Below are positions 6,886 to 14,739 of a stretch of 37,241 nt of DNA, piece after piece; within the stretch, counting starts at the first letter, position 1, and every line of letters begins with the position of its first letter. Source of the DNA: Candidatus Hebobacterum abditum (lineage in GTDB: Bacteria > Armatimonadota > Hebobacteria > Hebobacterales > Hebobacteraceae); NCBI GenBank assembly GCA_029821875.1, contig JALGXW010000034.1, positions 1-37,241 of the forward strand, in the 5' to 3' direction. The translations under genes were made by a program, and so were the position numbers. Below the pieces are notes generated by a model that saw only the letters and a list, made by a program, of their open reading frames with translations, searched no databases and was not told the origin of the DNA.

Positions 6886-7632
6886 TCATTCCGCTGATTC
6901 CACATATTCAGCCTTAACCTTGACGACTCGCCACCCGTCGAGCAATGAGCGCACCGGCTCCTCTCCAAGACCTCCCGATGCTGCGCTCACCAGTTTCCCG
7001 CTCGCCGCCATCTCCCCAAGCACCTCGCGGACACGCCGCCAGGCAGGATTGTCTCTCACACTCTCCGGGCCACGCGGGCCCCCAGTATTCCTGTCGGATC
7101 CGTAGTGCAACTGGAAGGTCTGGTCGTGCATGATCTCGAGCACGTACCCGGCGAGGTCGCCGCGAGTTTTTGCCACCAGCTTGCCGGTTGCTATGTTGCG
7201 GACCGAACATACGATGCCCTTGATCGCCTCCGCTCCGCGTGCACCGCGGGCAATGGCCGGGTCGTACCGCCCGATCTGATTCCTCGCCTCCGCGGGGAAG
7301 CGCACCGCATCGCCGACCGCAACCGCCTTCAACCCCTTCTTCTCCCTGCCCCGTCTCGAGCGGCGTCTGGCCTTCTTCGCTCCCGTGGCCTTCCCGGTCC
7401 CCTTGGCCCTCTTCGCTCCCTTGGCCTTCGCGGTCCCCTTGGCCTTCTTCGCTCCCTTGGCCTTCGCGGTCCCCTTGGCCTTCTTCGCTCCCTTGGCCTT
7501 CGCGGTCCCCTTGGCCTTCGCGGCCCTTTTGGCCTTCTTCGCTCCCTTGGCCTTCGCGGTCCCTTTGGCCTTCGCGGCCTTCTTCGTCTTCGCGGCCTTC
7601 TTCGTCTTCTGAGTCTTCTTGCGAGCCGGCAC
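6886..7632 (-). CDS. Histone-H1-like Lys/Ala-repeat protein with unknown C-terminal domain
   Basis: A 248-residue protein. Residues 1-100 are almost only Lys, Ala, Gly, Thr and Arg, built from the repeats KAKGAK and KAKGTA, like the DNA-binding tail of eukaryotic H1 and bacterial histone-like proteins. The rest (about 101-248) is an ordinary, non-repetitive domain that begins LKAVAVGDAVRFPAEARNQ and contains YVLEIMHDQTFQLHYG and a C-terminal GWRVVKVKAEYVE. I do not recognise it. The tail should bind DNA or RNA non-specifically and the C-terminal part may confer specificity. The start is GTG at 7632, with AGGAGGAG about 10 nt upstream. The underlying DNA is a 36-bp tandem repeat, so tail length could vary between strains. 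It stands alone upstream of tRNA-Gln. Confidence 0.85.
   Translation of the reverse strand: MPARKKTQKTKKAAKTKKAAKAKGTAKAKGAKKAKRAAKAKGTAKAKGAKKAKGTAKAKGAKKAKGTAKAKGAKRAKGTGKATGAKKARRRSRRGREKKGLKAVAVGDAVRFPAEARNQIGRYDPAIARGARGAEAIKGIVCSVRNIATGKLVAKTRGDLAGYVLEIMHDQTFQLHYGSDRNTGGPRGPESVRDNPAWRRVREVLGEMAASGKLVSAASGGLGEEPVRSLLDGWRVVKVKAEYVESAE
7369..7566. repeat. 36-bp tandem repeat inside the histone-like gene
   Basis: Five near-identical 36-bp units start at 7369, 7405, 7441, 7477 and 7531, with an extra 18-bp half-unit at 7513-7530. Each unit is two 18-bp halves encoding KAKGAK and KAKGTA on the minus strand. The copies at 7441 and 7477 are identical. The unit length is a multiple of three, so copy-number changes keep the reading frame. 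Confidence 0.9.
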
Positions 7633-7891
7633 TTGTCAGACTCCTCCTGGAAGCGAGAGCCCTGAGGCCCATCGCTTCGGGAATCACATCAACCGGCCGG
7701 CGACAGACACCGCGGCTGGCCCATCGCAGAACGATCTGACGACCGGTTGGGATGGCCAGCACTTTCGGCGTAGTCTGGCCCGCCTCCTCTGGGCGGACCG
7801 ATCCTGCACGCGGATACCTGACTCGGCCTCTCGCTGGTCGCTGGGCGCCACCCCTGCCAGCGATCTTCTCGTCCTCGTCCCAAACGTGCTC
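7633..7891. other. Intergenic region between mogA and the histone-like gene
   Basis: About 260 nt between the mogA stop and the GTG of the histone-like gene. No consensus promoter of the TTGACA/TAGAAT type seen elsewhere was found here. An open minus-strand frame crosses it and runs into the repeat, but it is a frame-shifted shadow of the histone-like gene. The only clear signal is the AGGAGGAG ribosome-binding site near 7642-7649. Confidence 0.4.
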
Positions 7892-8371
7892 TTACTCGTG
7901 TCCGGCTCCTGCGATCATCTCGAGGGCATGTCCCAGTGCTGGCAGGAGAATGTCAAGGCATTCCCTTGCCCCGCGTGGGCTCCCCGGAAGGTTGACGACC
8001 AGAGTGTTGCCCCGGATTCCTGCCACACCGCGGGAGAGCATTGCCATCGGTGTCTGAGCAATACCTCCTACGCGCATGGCCTCTGGTATCCCAGGCGCGG
8101 GCCGGTCAATGACTGCGGCCGTCGCCTCCGGTGTCACGTCCCGGGGGCCCAGTCCTGTGCCGCCGCTAGTGAATACCACGTCCGCGCCCACTTGATCGGC
8201 AAGCCTGACGAGTTCCGCCTCGATGCGCGCGCCCTCGTCGGGAACCAGACGCAACTCGACCACCTCGAATCCAGCGGCCGCCAGCACGTCACTGAGCAAC
8301 GGACCCGTGACGTCCTCCCTTTCTCCTCGGGAGCACCGATCACTGACGGTCAGCAGTGCAACTTTCGCCAT
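7892..8371 (-). CDS. mogA: Molybdopterin adenylyltransferase-type protein (MogA/MoaB family)
   Basis: About 159 residues of the MogA/MoaB family, which adenylates molybdopterin before molybdenum insertion. Seen are MAKVALLTVSDRCSRGEREDVTGP at the start, the signature FTSGGTGLGPRDVTPEAT, and VNLPGSPRGARECLDILLPAL near the C-terminus. The ATG at 8371 is preferred to a TTG at 8383 because GGGG lies just upstream and family members start at this point. It overlaps the 3' end of the MOSC gene by 32 nt. The order moaC-MOSC-mogA points to one pathway unit. MogA and MoaB cannot be separated by sequence alone. Confidence 0.9.
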   Translation of the reverse strand: MAKVALLTVSDRCSRGEREDVTGPLLSDVLAAAGFEVVELRLVPDEGARIEAELVRLADQVGADVVFTSGGTGLGPRDVTPEATAAVIDRPAPGIPEAMRVGGIAQTPMAMLSRGVAGIRGNTLVVNLPGSPRGARECLDILLPALGHALEMIAGAGHE

Positions 8372-8816
8372 CAGCGTCCCCAAGCAACTCCATTGTGTCG
8401 CCCGGCCTCACTCGGCCGCCGACGACGACCTCCGCGAACACGCCTTCAGTCGGCATGACGCATTTGCCGGCCAAGCGCCTGATTTCGCAGTCGGAGTGGC
8501 AGGCTTTCCCTATCTGAGTCACTTCGAGCACCGCCGACCGGCCAACGCGGATGCGCGTTCCCAATGGGAGAGCGTGCAGTTCGAGCCCCGACACCGTGAG
8601 GTTCTCCGCGAAGTCGCCTGGGCCAAGCGTGAGCCCCTCCTTCCGCATCTTGTCGACGCTTTCTTCGGCGAGCAGACTCACCTGTCTCCCGGTGCCCGCG
8701 TGAGAGTCGCCGACGATGCCATAGGCCTCCCGGAGATCGCCTTCCGGGATCGGACTCTTGCGCGTGCCCGATTCCTCGCTGATGCAGACTGCGATCAGTC
8801 TGCCTTTCGCTCCCAC
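8340..8816 (-). CDS. MOSC domain protein
   Basis: About 158 residues, a stand-alone MOSC domain, the fold of the molybdenum-cofactor sulfurase C-terminus. Seen are GRLIAVCISEESGTRK, the segment YGIVGDSHAG, GPGDFAENLTVSG, and GKACHSDCEI with the Cys expected to carry sulfur chemistry. The GTG at 8816 is chosen because family members begin at this residue; the longer frame upstream merely shadows moaC. It overlaps moaC by 22 nt and mogA by 32 nt, so the three are surely co-translated. Such proteins are placed in cofactor maturation or metal-sulfur transfer; the exact reaction is unproven. Confidence 0.85.
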   Translation of the reverse strand: MGAKGRLIAVCISEESGTRKSPIPEGDLREAYGIVGDSHAGTGRQVSLLAEESVDKMRKEGLTLGPGDFAENLTVSGLELHALPLGTRIRVGRSAVLEVTQIGKACHSDCEIRRLAGKCVMPTEGVFAEVVVGGRVRPGDTMELLGDADGESCTADRQ

Positions 8817-9235
8817 AGCCCCTTCTTTCCTCCCGACTTCCGGACCAGATGTATGGAGCGTATCTCCGCGGCGGGGTCGATTCCCTTGCACATGTCGTGG
8901 ATGGCAAGGGCGGCCACCGCAACGGCCGTCAGCGCCTCCATCTCCACGCCCGTTGCGGCATGGGCGCGCGCGGTAGCCGTGATGTCCACTTCCCCCCTCT
9001 CGGATACTACCTCGAAGTCAAGATCAACATAGGAAACTGGTATTGGGTGGCAGAGGGGGATCAACTGGGAAGTTCGCTTACCTGCCATGATTCCCGCTAT
9101 CCGAGCGGCCGACAGCGCATCGCCCTTCGGGAGACGGTTGGCGGCGAGAGCCTCCAGGGCGGACGCGCTCATGTGTATGCGGCCGACCGCAACAGCCTCA
9201 CGATCGGTCTCCTTCTTGCCTCGAGTGTCGATCAT
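8795..9235 (-). CDS. moaC: Cyclic pyranopterin monophosphate synthase (MoaC)
   Basis: 146 residues of MoaC, the second enzyme of molybdopterin synthesis. It has LIPLCHPIPVSYVDLDFEV, the signature GVEMEALTAVAVAALAIHDMCKGID with catalytic Asp and Lys, and LVRKSGGKKG at the end. The first ATG (9235) corresponds to the internal MVDVS-type Met of typical MoaC, about 14 residues late. The in-frame codons just upstream read GGPGRAQCD, which looks like the missing N-terminus (compare DEKGRAR), but they contain no ATG, GTG or TTG. No clear ribosome-binding site precedes 9235. It lies 35 nt after tpiA and may be translated by coupling. Confidence 0.92.
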   Translation of the reverse strand: MIDTRGKKETDREAVAVGRIHMSASALEALAANRLPKGDALSAARIAGIMAGKRTSQLIPLCHPIPVSYVDLDFEVVSERGEVDITATARAHAATGVEMEALTAVAVAALAIHDMCKGIDPAAEIRSIHLVRKSGGKKGLWERKAD

Positions 9236-9270
9236 ATCGCACTGTGCCCGGCCGGGCCCACCGATGTTCC

Positions 9271-10101
9271 CTAGACGTATCGCATGTCCTTGGCTATTAC
9301 AGACGCCACCTGTACGATCTGCGAGAACTTCGACGCATCGAGGCTCGCGCCGCCCACGAGCCCGCCGTCGATCTCTGGCTGAGAAACCAGATCATGGGCG
9401 TTCTGCTCGTTGACGCTGCCACCGTACTGAATCCGAACCGCCTTCGAAGCGTCCGCGCCGAATGTGTCGCCCACCACTGATCGGATCACTCCGCACACCC
9501 GGTTGGCCTCAGGCGCTTCGCAAGCGCGGCCCGTTCCTATCGCCCACACGGGCTCGTACGCGAGGACGAGGCCCGACACCTGCTTGGCACTCAGGCCCGC
9601 CAGGCACGACTGCACCTGGTTGCCCACGATCTCATCCGTGCGCCCGGCCTCCCGTTCGGGGAGCGTCTCGCCGACGCATACAATGGGGATAAGTTTGTGT
9701 TCGAGCACGGCCTTGACCTTCAGGTTCACGCTGACGTCCGTGTCGCCGAACACCCTCGCCGCCTCCTCGCTCAGGGACTCGTCGGGCTTGCCGAACCGGC
9801 CTCGGCGCTCCGAATGCCCGACTATGGCGTAGGTGCAGCCGACGTCGAGCAGCATCAGCGGACTGAGCATGCCGGTGAAGGCTCCTGAGTCCGCCCAGAA
9901 GACGTCCTGCGCGCCAAGGGCCACTTCCGAGTCGGCCAGGGCCTCGCCAACCGAGTGCAATGCTGTCGCCGGGGGACATACCGCGATGTCCACTCCGCCG
10001 AGGCCGTTGACTCGGGGCATCAACTCCTTGACGAGAGCTACGCCCTCTGCGACGGTCAGGTTCATCTTCCAGTTGCCTGCGATAAAGGGAACACGTGCCA
10101 T
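9271..10101 (-). CDS. tpiA: Triose-phosphate isomerase
   Basis: 276 residues; interconverts dihydroxyacetone phosphate and glyceraldehyde 3-phosphate. It begins MARVPFIAGNWKMN with the catalytic Lys, has the catalytic His in YAIVGHSERR, the catalytic Glu and flexible loop in AYEPVWAIGTGRA, and phosphate-binding YGGSVNEQNA and GLVGGASLD. Length is slightly above the usual 250 residues. The ATG has AGGGAG about 11 nt upstream. It is third in gap-pgk-tpiA and is followed closely by moaC. Confidence 0.97.
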   Translation of the reverse strand: MARVPFIAGNWKMNLTVAEGVALVKELMPRVNGLGGVDIAVCPPATALHSVGEALADSEVALGAQDVFWADSGAFTGMLSPLMLLDVGCTYAIVGHSERRGRFGKPDESLSEEAARVFGDTDVSVNLKVKAVLEHKLIPIVCVGETLPEREAGRTDEIVGNQVQSCLAGLSAKQVSGLVLAYEPVWAIGTGRACEAPEANRVCGVIRSVVGDTFGADASKAVRIQYGGSVNEQNAHDLVSQPEIDGGLVGGASLDASKFSQIVQVASVIAKDMRYV

Positions 10102-10139
10102 TAGTCTGAAGTCTCCCTGGGGTGTGCTCCAGCCCTACG

Positions 10140-11345
10140 TCACCGGTCTGGGAGCGCGGCGATACCGGGGAGTTCCTTCCCCTCCAGGAACTCCAGCGAA
10201 GCCCCGCCTCCTGTGCACACGTGGCTGAACTTCTCGGCGAATCCCAATTGCTCGACGGCGGCGACAACATCGCCTCCGCCGATGACGCTGTAAGCGTCAG
10301 AGTCGGCAACGGCCCGCGCCACCGCGCGAGTGCCTTCCGTGAACTCCGGGATCTCAGCGATGCCCATGGGCCCGTTCCACACGACGCACCGCGCGTTCCC
10401 GATCGCTTCGGCGAAGAGCTTCCGTGTCTCCGGCCCGATATCGACACCCATCATATCCGCTGGGATGGCATCGCTTGCCGCCACCTCGATTGGCGCCCCC
10501 TCCACCCGCTTGACGGTCGGCTCGAACTCCACACCTTCCGGAGTCGTGACAACTACGTCGACAGGAAGCAGGAGCTGCGGCCGGCCGCCCTCGGTCTTCG
10601 ACAGAATGCCTTTTGCGAGCTCGAAACTGCCTTCGTCAAACACGGACTGACCGATCTCGAGCCCCTTCGCCTTGAGGAAGGTGTAGGCCTGGCCGCCCCC
10701 GATGATGAGTGTATCGACCTGCGCCATGAGATTCTCGAGCACGCCGATCTTGGCCTTCACCCCGCCGAGGGCCGCAGCGAAGGGCCGCTCCGGGTCCTCG
10801 AGGAGTTGGGTCAGGACTTGGACTTCCTTCTCGACGAGGAGCCCTGCCGCCGATGGGAGGAACTGTGCGATCACGGCCGTGGATGCATGAGCCCGATGCG
10901 CCGCGCCGAAGGCGTCGTTCACGTAGAGGTCGGCGAGCCCCGCAAGCTGCTTGGCGAGAGCTTCGTCGCCCTTCTCTTCTTCGGCGTGGAAGCGAACGTT
11001 CTCCAGCATCACGACATCGCCCGGCTTGAGGCCGCCGGCCGCCTTCTCGACGTCAGGACCGATGCAGTCCGACAACATCTTCACAGACCGTCCGATCAAC
11101 TCCTCAAGGCGACGCGCGACCGGCGCCAACGAGAGCTCTGGCTTGACCTTACCTTTCGGCCGACCCAGGTGCGAAGCGATGATCAGGCTGGCGCCACGAT
11201 CCAGAAGATCATTGAGGGTGGGCAGCGCGGCCTTGATTCGGCTGTCATCCACTATCTTGCCGTCCTGCAGGGGAACGTTGAAATCGACGCGCACGAACAC
11301 GCGCTTGCCCTTCGGGTCGACGTCCCGGACGGTCTTCTTCTTCAT
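10140..11345 (-). CDS. pgk: Phosphoglycerate kinase
   Basis: 401 residues; makes ATP from 1,3-bisphosphoglycerate. Seen are KRVFVRVDFNVPLQDG, SHLGRPKG, VMLENVRFH, NDAFGAAHRAHAS, VVWNGPMGIAE and TGGGASLEFLEGK. The ATG at 11345 is chosen because AAGGAG lies 6 nt before it; the GTG at 11360 is inside that site. One oddity: the usual GGAKVxDKI segment that contacts nucleotide phosphates reads GGVKAKIGV here, two residues shorter, bringing its two Lys from four to two positions apart. The reading frame is intact. It lies after a terminator-like hairpin downstream of gap. Confidence 0.96.
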   Translation of the reverse strand: MKKKTVRDVDPKGKRVFVRVDFNVPLQDGKIVDDSRIKAALPTLNDLLDRGASLIIASHLGRPKGKVKPELSLAPVARRLEELIGRSVKMLSDCIGPDVEKAAGGLKPGDVVMLENVRFHAEEEKGDEALAKQLAGLADLYVNDAFGAAHRAHASTAVIAQFLPSAAGLLVEKEVQVLTQLLEDPERPFAAALGGVKAKIGVLENLMAQVDTLIIGGGQAYTFLKAKGLEIGQSVFDEGSFELAKGILSKTEGGRPQLLLPVDVVVTTPEGVEFEPTVKRVEGAPIEVAASDAIPADMMGVDIGPETRKLFAEAIGNARCVVWNGPMGIAEIPEFTEGTRAVARAVADSDAYSVIGGGDVVAAVEQLGFAEKFSHVCTGGGASLEFLEGKELPGIAALPDR

Positions 11346-11374
11346 CACCGACTCCTTCACAGAGCAGAGGCGAG

Positions 11375-11410
11375 CAAAAGGGCCCGACGGCCACGCACCG
11401 CCGGGCCCTT
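11375..11410 (-). terminator. Terminator-like hairpin between gap and pgk
   Basis: On the minus strand a 9-bp stem AAGGGCCCG/CGGGCCCTT, extended inward by CGG/CCG past one mismatch, is followed by TTTTGCTC. The short U-tract suggests partial termination, which would give more gap than pgk-tpiA message. It lies 15 nt after the gap stop and 30 nt before the pgk start. Confidence 0.6.
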
Positions 11411-11424
11411 GTTCCGGCCAGGGA

Positions 11425-12462
<1,038 letters not shown>

Positions 12463-12575
12463 TCATCTGTGTGGTGTGACTGACCCGACGGGGAGGCCGG
12501 CTGTGAATGAAGACTGCTTCCGTCGCGGCTTGCCCCGAGAGACAGAGAGGCCGAGGCACTGCCCCAGCCCGGCGT

Positions 12576-12605
12576 ATTCTAGCTGAGGCCACCGAGCCTT
12601 GTCAA
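12576..12605 (-). promoter_or_regulatory. Promoter of the gap-pgk-tpiA-moa unit
   Basis: TTGACA (12605-12600), an 18-bp spacer, then TAGAAT (12581-12576): a perfect -35 and five of six in the -10. Transcription should start near 12569, giving a leader of about 120 nt before gap. Confidence 0.82.
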
Positions 12606-12725
12606 GGTTGGGGCCCGCACAGCGCTCGCCAGTGGCGAGGCCACAGGAGATGATCGGCCGGCACCCGCCTGGCCCGCGAAGAGCACTGGAGGGCAGCGCC
12701 GCTGGGACGACTCCTGTGTTGAGCT

Positions 12726-13163
12726 CTAGGGGCGTTCGCGACCGGCCCTGAACAGACCGGTGAGCACTGTCGTCAGCACGCTCATGATGATCGCCCCGGC
12801 CGCGGCGGGAAGGAATCCGTGGACCTGAAAGCCCCAGCCCAGGGCCCCCACGAACTGGAACACGAGGACATTCACGAGAAAGGAGAGCAGGAAAGTCCAA
12901 AGCCCCAGCGTGAGACAGGACAGCGGAAGTGTGACGATGTGGAGGACGATGAGGAGGGGCAGGGCGAGCACGTTGAGCAGGCCCAGCGCGGCGGTGGCCG
13001 CAAAGACCCCCAGCGCACTGCCACTCGGCTCGATCCCCGGCACAATGTGTATCGTGATCAGCAGCGCCACTGAGGCGAGCACCCACCGCACTAGCAGTCT
13101 CGCAGCTCCCCCCGCGGGCGGCCGTTTCCGGCGCGAGGCGTCTCGTGGGTCCTGGCGTGTCAT
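12726..13163 (-). CDS. Small membrane protein of the phage-holin-like family (PF04020 type)
   Basis: 145 residues with a basic N-terminus (MTRQDPRDASRRKRPP) and four hydrophobic segments at about 22-40, 48-62, 64-90 and 110-130. Pattern and length fit the small four-helix family annotated as phage holin family 4 or DUF360; the name does not imply a phage origin. The start at 13163 is chosen because its ATG overlaps the ogt stop in the arrangement ATGA. A longer upstream frame is a shadow of ogt. It is the last gene of the uvr-ogt block. Function is unknown. Confidence 0.75.
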   Translation of the reverse strand: MTRQDPRDASRRKRPPAGGAARLLVRWVLASVALLITIHIVPGIEPSGSALGVFAATAALGLLNVLALPLLIVLHIVTLPLSCLTLGLWTFLLSFLVNVLVFQFVGALGWGFQVHGFLPAAAGAIIMSVLTTVLTGLFRAGRERP

Positions 13164-13732
13164 CGTCTCCGGTCGCAGATGACCTGGCCGCGGACAACTC
13201 GGATTCCCTCCAGTTCGAGGAGGTCTCGCTTCATACGCGCGCCGCCGCCGAATCCACCGAGGGCCCCGTCGGCTCGCACGACTCGATGGCACGGGATCAC
13301 CAGCGGCAGCGGGTTCCGGCTCATGGCGCGACCTGCCGCGCGCGACGCCGCTGGGTTGCCAGCCGCCTCGGCCAGCCAGGCATAGGAGCGGACCTCACCA
13401 TAGGGGATCCGCCGAGCGGCCGACAAGGCACGCCGGTGGAATGGGGGGTGACGCCTCAAGTCGACGGGGTAGTCTGTCAGGTCAACGCCTTCCCCGTCGA
13501 AGTAGTGGCATAGATCCTCGGCGAGTCTGAGCAGCAGCGCCGCCGTCTCGTCGAATGACACCTCAGCAGGGAGGCCGCGCAGCGCCTCATCGCGCGTCGG
13601 CCGGGGCAGCGTCATATAGACAAGTCGGCCTGCGTGGGCCACGGCCCCCACCCATCCCATAGGTGTGCTGATCACGTGGCCGGTAGCGCCATGGTGAGGT
13701 GACTGTGCGCGGCGTGTTGGCTCAGTATCCAT
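13160..13732 (-). CDS. ogt: Methylated-DNA--[protein]-cysteine S-methyltransferase
   Basis: 190 residues; removes alkyl groups from O6-alkylguanine by irreversible transfer to its own Cys. The active site is in PLVIPCHRVVRADGALGGFGGG, preceded by the helix-turn-helix region YGEVRSYAWLAEAAGNPAASRAAGRAMSRNP. A short N-terminal domain precedes it. It overlaps the acetyltransferase gene by 11 nt and the small membrane protein by 4 nt. Its place behind uvrC links direct alkyl repair with excision repair. Confidence 0.95.
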   Translation of the reverse strand: MDTEPTRRAQSPHHGATGHVISTPMGWVGAVAHAGRLVYMTLPRPTRDEALRGLPAEVSFDETAALLLRLAEDLCHYFDGEGVDLTDYPVDLRRHPPFHRRALSAARRIPYGEVRSYAWLAEAAGNPAASRAAGRAMSRNPLPLVIPCHRVVRADGALGGFGGGARMKRDLLELEGIRVVRGQVICDRRR

Positions 13733-14738
13733 CCCGGTACCAGAGAATCGGAGGATCGGAGCGGAACAAATGCTCTATGGCGTCATTCACACTACGCAGT
13801 CCGGCCGGTGCAAGCCATCCGCGGTTCGGCATGAGGACCATCAGTCCGGGACCGACCTCCACCTCCAGGGGGACCCCGCCGGCGCGAAGATGCGGCATGA
13901 TCGGCGCGTTTCCACCCAGCTGGAGCACAGTGCGGCCGCTCGCCCCGACGAGATAGCGCGCGGCGGCTTCCTTGAGAAGCGTGAGTCCGCCCTGTTCGTG
14001 GCCGCGAACGTGGGCGAGATCTGTGACGGAGAGGTGGTCTTGCTCGGCGGAGACGCTGGCCCCTAGATAGGCCACCAGGTCGTCCGCGTGCTCCGCAAGA
14101 AGCCCAATCGCGCCCAGGCGCGCCGAGAACCCGTGCGGGAAGGTTCCCCGGCGCGGCCACGTCTCCCAGAAGCGGTGGTCCCTGAGCTGGAGGCCCGTAA
14201 GGCCAACGCAGTACTGACGGTATATGCTTGCCACCACGCGCCAGTCGCGGTTGTAGTCGAGCTTGTGGATAGTGTAGGGATTGCCTGGCTCGAGGCGGGA
14301 CAGTGCTCTGGCCGAACACTCGAAGCCGCCGACCTTCGGCACCTCTCGGAAGCCGAATCGGGAGAAGAACCTTGGCAGGCGCGTCGTGAGCATCGCCATA
14401 TCATAGCCCTGGTTCCTGATGAGCCGCAGTGCGTCTTGCACGACTCGGGTCCCGAATCCCTGCCTTTGATAAGCGGGATGCGTGCAGACAGCGGTGATTC
14501 CAGCCACGGAGATGACCTGGTTGCCGACGTAGACGGCCCGATGGAGTATAACCACCTGGCTCACGATGCGGCCGTCGAGGAGCCCCACGCGGACGCGCTC
14601 AGGATGGAAGTACGGGTCGTTGATGAGCGAGTTCCGCACCACCGCGATGCTCGCGTCATCGACCTGGAACGCGTCCTGAAAGCAGAGGAGCAGCCCATCC
14701 AGCTCACCCCTCTGAAGTGCTCGCACGCGAAACGCCAT
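13722..14738 (-). CDS. GNAT-family N-acetyltransferase (Eis-like)
   Basis: 338 residues. The N-terminal half is a GNAT domain: VAGITAVCTHPAYQRQGFGTRVVQDAL holds the acetyl-CoA pyrophosphate loop (RxGFGT in place of RxxGxG/A). The remainder resembles the second GNAT-like part of Eis-type predicted acetyltransferases. The substrate is unknown. The ATG at 14738 is 1 nt after the uvrC stop (TGA-G-ATG), which suggests translational coupling; the longer TTG start at 14753 is less likely. It overlaps ogt. Why an acetyltransferase sits in a DNA-repair unit is not evident. Confidence 0.82.
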   Translation of the reverse strand: MAFRVRALQRGELDGLLLCFQDAFQVDDASIAVVRNSLINDPYFHPERVRVGLLDGRIVSQVVILHRAVYVGNQVISVAGITAVCTHPAYQRQGFGTRVVQDALRLIRNQGYDMAMLTTRLPRFFSRFGFREVPKVGGFECSARALSRLEPGNPYTIHKLDYNRDWRVVASIYRQYCVGLTGLQLRDHRFWETWPRRGTFPHGFSARLGAIGLLAEHADDLVAYLGASVSAEQDHLSVTDLAHVRGHEQGGLTLLKEAAARYLVGASGRTVLQLGGNAPIMPHLRAGGVPLEVEVGPGLMVLMPNRGWLAPAGLRSVNDAIEHLFRSDPPILWYRDGY

Positions 14739-14739
14739 C

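Noticed and set aside
7369-7566. 36-bp repeats as a possible CRISPR array
   Set aside because: Repeats are directly tandem with no unique spacers and are in frame within a coding region.
6914-7762. Long minus-strand frame with Gly/Asp/Glu/Gln repeats covering the histone-like gene and its upstream region
   Set aside because: Its repeats are a frame-shifted reading of the same 36-bp DNA units. The Lys/Ala frame has the ribosome-binding site and a normal C-terminal domain.
8340-8891. Longer version of the MOSC protein starting at 8891
   Set aside because: The extra residues are a frame-shifted reading of moaC and family members begin at the GTG at 8816.
12625-12639. Hairpin CTCGCC/GGCGAG upstream of the gap promoter
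   Set aside because: It has a 6-bp stem without a U-tract, 87 nt beyond the last gene of the repair unit; too weak to call a terminator.
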